A stretch of 7,243 nucleotides of DNA from Acidimicrobiia bacterium (GTDB taxonomy: Bacteria; Actinomycetota; Acidimicrobiia; Spongiisociales; UBA5794), in contig JAUXCV010000079.1 in assembly GCA_030618675.1 (NCBI GenBank), forward strand, positions 1 through 7,243. Reading direction: 5' to 3'. The notes under the pieces are model-generated. The model saw only the letters and a list, made by a program, of their open reading frames with translations. It was not told the DNA's origin and searched no databases. The translations under genes and the position numbers were made by a program. This document shows positions 5,816 to 7,243 of this stretch, piece after piece (position 1 is the first letter of the stretch; the number at the start of each line of letters is the position of its first letter).

Positions 5816-6066
5816 CTCGCACGCTCCACGATCTCATCGACGCGCCAGTGCTTCGACTTTGAGAGCGGTCGGGTCTCGACGATCCGCACCTTGTCTCCGA
5901 CGTGGGCATCGTTCGCTTCATCGTGGGCGTGGAATCGCTTCCTCACCGGCACGGTCTTGCCGTACTTCGGGTGTCGCTTGGAGTCACGGACCTCGACGGT
6001 GACCGTCTTGTCCCTGGCGTCCGAAACGACGACTCCGACGCGTATCTTGCGGCGTCCCCGTTCCAT
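5812..6066 (-). CDS. rpsQ: 30S ribosomal protein S17
   Basis: S17 is an early-binding small-subunit protein that contacts the 5' domain of 16S rRNA and has an OB fold. The 84-residue product has the normal length. RRKIRVGVVVSDARDKTVTV (5-24) is the conserved first strand pair. HPKYGKTVPVRKRFHAHDE (32-50) is the long basic loop. GDKVRIVETRPLSKSKHWRV (57-76) is the family signature near the C-terminus. The ATG follows the rpmC TAG stop directly with no base between. AGGAGG lies within the last rpmC codons at a proper distance. The order rplP-rpmC-rpsQ is the standard end of the S10 operon. Confidence 0.98.
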   Translation of the reverse strand: MERGRRKIRVGVVVSDARDKTVTVEVRDSKRHPKYGKTVPVRKRFHAHDEANDAHVGDKVRIVETRPLSKSKHWRVDEIVERAR

Positions 6067-6285
6067 CTACGCCTCCTCCTGCTGTGTTTCCCAGGCGGCG
6101 ATCTCTTGTTCCCGCATCAGTGTCTTGACGCGGGCGACGTGGTGCCGCACTTCTTTGATCCGTGCTGTGTTGTCGAGCTGATTCGTGACGATCTGGAACC
6201 GAAGATTGAACAGCTCCTCTTTGCCCTCATCGAGTTGCTCCTGCAACTCCGCGTGGTTCAGCTTTCGCAGGTCGACGGTCTTCAT
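6067..6285 (-). CDS. rpmC: 50S ribosomal protein L29
   Basis: L29 lies beside the peptide exit tunnel next to L23, where targeting factors and chaperones dock. The 72-residue product is mostly two long helices, as expected: LRKLNHAELQEQLDEGKEEL (6-25), then the conserved FNLRFQIVTNQLDNTARIKE (26-45). The second helix carries VRHHVARVKTLMREQE. The last residues (ETQQEEA) are acidic and also encode the ribosome site of rpsQ. The ATG overlaps the rplP stop as ATGA, and GGGAGG lies about 5 bases upstream. No oddity seen. Confidence 0.97.
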   Translation of the reverse strand: MKTVDLRKLNHAELQEQLDEGKEELFNLRFQIVTNQLDNTARIKEVRHHVARVKTLMREQEIAAWETQQEEA

Positions 6286-6695
6286 ACGTCCTCCCGCCTG
6301 ACGAACTTCGTTTTGATGGGCAGTTTGTGAGCGGCCAGGCGCATGGCTTCACGAGCCAGTTCTTCGTCAACGCCTGCCATCTCGAACATCACCCTTCCCG
6401 GCTTGACGACGGCGACCCAGTACTCCGGGTTGCCCTTGCCTGACCCCATACGGGTCTCGGCCGGTTTCTCTGTGATCGGCTTGTCCGGGAAGATCGTGAT
6501 CCAGACCTTTCCGCCACGCTTGATCTTTCGGGTCATGGCGATACGAGCTGCTTCGATCTGGCGAGCGGTGATCCAACCGGGCTCTTGCGCCTGGAGGCCG
6601 TACTCGCCGAACGAGACCTTCGCCCCGCCTTTCGCCTTTCCGGTCATGCGGCCCGTCTGGACCTTCCGGTACTTGGTGCGTTTCGGCATCAACAT
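6282..6695 (-). CDS. rplP: 50S ribosomal protein L16
   Basis: L16 organises the A-site region of the large subunit and is needed for a functional peptidyl transferase centre. The 137-residue product has the usual length. It begins MLMPKRTKYRKVQTGRM, with GEYGLQAQEPGWITARQIEA (30-49) and RMGSGKGNPEYWVAVVKPG (82-100), both diagnostic. Arg82 matches the arginine that is hydroxylated in E. coli L16; whether that happens here cannot be told. ATG at 6695 overlaps the rpsC stop as TGATG and has a near-perfect ribosome site 9 bases upstream. The second ATG at 6689 (MPKR) would be 15 bases away, so the longer form is chosen. Confidence 0.98.
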   Translation of the reverse strand: MLMPKRTKYRKVQTGRMTGKAKGGAKVSFGEYGLQAQEPGWITARQIEAARIAMTRKIKRGGKVWITIFPDKPITEKPAETRMGSGKGNPEYWVAVVKPGRVMFEMAGVDEELAREAMRLAAHKLPIKTKFVRREDV

Positions 6696-7243
6696 CAGGC
6701 ATCACCTCCCTCAGAGGCATCACCTTTGTCATCAACCTCTTCGGAGTCTTGGGTCTTGACTCTTGACTCTTGACTCTCTTCTCCGACCTTCTGGGTCTCT
6801 ACGACCTCAGTGGTTTCGACCGTGGGGGTCTCTTCCACTTCGACCACCTCGTCGAGCACTTCGGCGACTGCCTCCGCTACGACTGCCGTCTCGATCGCAT
6901 CGGCCGCGTCTTCTTCGGCTTCGACTGCCTCTGCGACAGCCTCGACGGCAACTGCGTCGGCGACTTCGGCAACCTCTTCGGCTGCCTCGGCAACGGCCTC
7001 GGCAACAACGGCCTCAACGACCGCTTCCTCGGCGAGTTCCTCGGCAACAACGGCCTCAACGATGGCCTCTTCCGACCCCGTCTCTTCGGCGATGACCTCG
7101 GAGACAACGGCCTCTTCCACGAGAGCTTCAGCGACGATCTCAGCGGCCACGGCCTCGACTTCGGCTTCCTCGGCGATCGCTTCGGCGACAACCGCCGTCT
7201 CGACGGCCTCGACAGCGACCTCTTCAGCGACGACTGCTTCTGC
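6695..7243 (-). CDS. rpsC: Probable 30S ribosomal protein S3, long acidic C-terminal tail only (5' end outside window)
   Basis: The frame is open from the window edge to a TGA at 6695 and encodes at least 182 residues of low complexity, built from Ala, Glu and Val (blocks such as AEAVVAEEVAVEAVE). The first 151 visible residues contain no Lys or Arg, and none of the 182 is aromatic, Cys, His or Asn. The last 31 are mixed and charged (KVGEESQESRVKTQDSEE and onward). A GTG at 7150 is an internal Val codon, not a start. None of the S3 folded domains (KH domain, C-terminal domain) is in view. The name rests on position: the gene just upstream of rplP in S10 operons is rpsC, and actinobacterial S3 often has a low-complexity tail. 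A separate gene or a tail on another S10 protein cannot be excluded. The stop overlaps the rplP start as TGATG. Confidence 0.7.
   Translation of the reverse strand, partial: AEAVVAEEVAVEAVETAVVAEAIAEEAEVEAVAAEIVAEALVEEAVVSEVIAEETGSEEAIVEAVVAEELAEEAVVEAVVAEAVAEAAEEVAEVADAVAVEAVAEAVEAEEDAADAIETAVVAEAVAEVLDEVVEVEETPTVETTEVVETQKVGEESQESRVKTQDSEEVDDKGDASEGGDA
6701..6710 (-). promoter_or_regulatory. Extended ribosome binding site of rplP
   Basis: GGGAGGTGAT on the minus strand matches nearly the whole 3' end of 16S rRNA. Its GGAGG core is 9 bases before the ATG at 6695 and 15 before the ATG at 6689, so it selects the first. It also encodes the Glu-Gly-Gly-Asp near the end of the rpsC tail. Confidence 0.75.
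6747..6774. repeat. Heptamer repeat array inside the rpsC tail
   Basis: Three exact copies of TCTTGAC on the plus strand (6754-6760, 6761-6767, 6768-6774) are preceded by a related unit TCTTGGG at 6747-6753. On the coding strand the word is GTCAAGA, read in three different frames in turn to give Ser-Gln, Glu, Ser-Arg, Val-Lys. It contains no stop codon in any of the three sense frames. The array places basic residues in an otherwise acidic tail. Confidence 0.85.
6997..7062. repeat. 24-bp direct repeat in the rpsC tail
   Basis: Positions 6997-7020 and 7039-7062 are identical. They lie 42 bases (14 codons) apart in the same frame and both encode the block VEAVVAE. This suggests that the Ala/Glu/Val tail grew at least partly by in-frame duplication. 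Confidence 0.85.

Noticed and set aside
5540..6181. Plus-strand open frame of about 213 codons opposite rplN, rpsQ and rpmC
   Set aside because: Antisense to three complete ribosomal-protein genes, and its composition looks arbitrary.
6763..7191. Arg/Pro/Leu-rich plus-strand frame and Lys/Arg/Pro/Ser-rich minus-strand frame over the S3 tail
   Set aside because: Both are alternative-frame readings of the low-complexity Ala/Glu/Val tail. The frame ending at the TGATG junction with rplP is the coherent one.

Overview
This window is a stretch of bacterial chromosome. It carries the distal part of the S10 ribosomal-protein operon, the whole spc operon and the start of adk, all on the minus strand, so transcription runs from high to low coordinates. 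In transcription order the genes are: the C-terminal tail of rpsC (S3, 5' end outside the window), rplP (L16), rpmC (L29), rpsQ (S17), rplN (L14), rplX (L24), rplE (L5), rpsN (S14), rpsH (S8), rplF (L6), rplR (L18), rpsE (S5), rpmD (L30), rplO (L15), secY and the first 60 codons of adk. No plus-strand gene, tRNA, rRNA, CRISPR array or mobile element is supported.

The high-GC codon use, the protein sequences (SecY beginning MLTAFRNAFR, the Arg/Asp-rich N-terminus of S5, an Ala/Glu/Val-rich S3 tail) and the secY-adk order suggest an actinobacterium. A deep-branching one, for example of the Acidimicrobiia, seems plausible. This is inference from remembered family features, not from a search.

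Layout: from rpsC to rplO (7243 down to 1747) the genes are packed with almost no spacers. Most junctions overlap as ATGA or TGATG, which points to one polycistronic mRNA with translational coupling. The only real gaps are rplO-secY (91 bp) and secY-adk (167 bp). The ribosomal proteins build both subunits. SecY makes the membrane channel for protein export, and Adk balances adenine nucleotides.

There is no sign of a new biological system. The unusual content lies at gene ends. Three different short tandem-repeat arrays (period 7, 7 and 8) sit at the 3' end of rpsC (inside the coding sequence), at the rplO stop codon and after secY. The end of secY is followed by an inverted copy of its own last 13 bases. 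S3 carries a very long acidic tail with no Lys or Arg in its first 151 visible residues. The operon also pairs a zinc-free 101-residue S14 with an L24 that keeps four cysteines.
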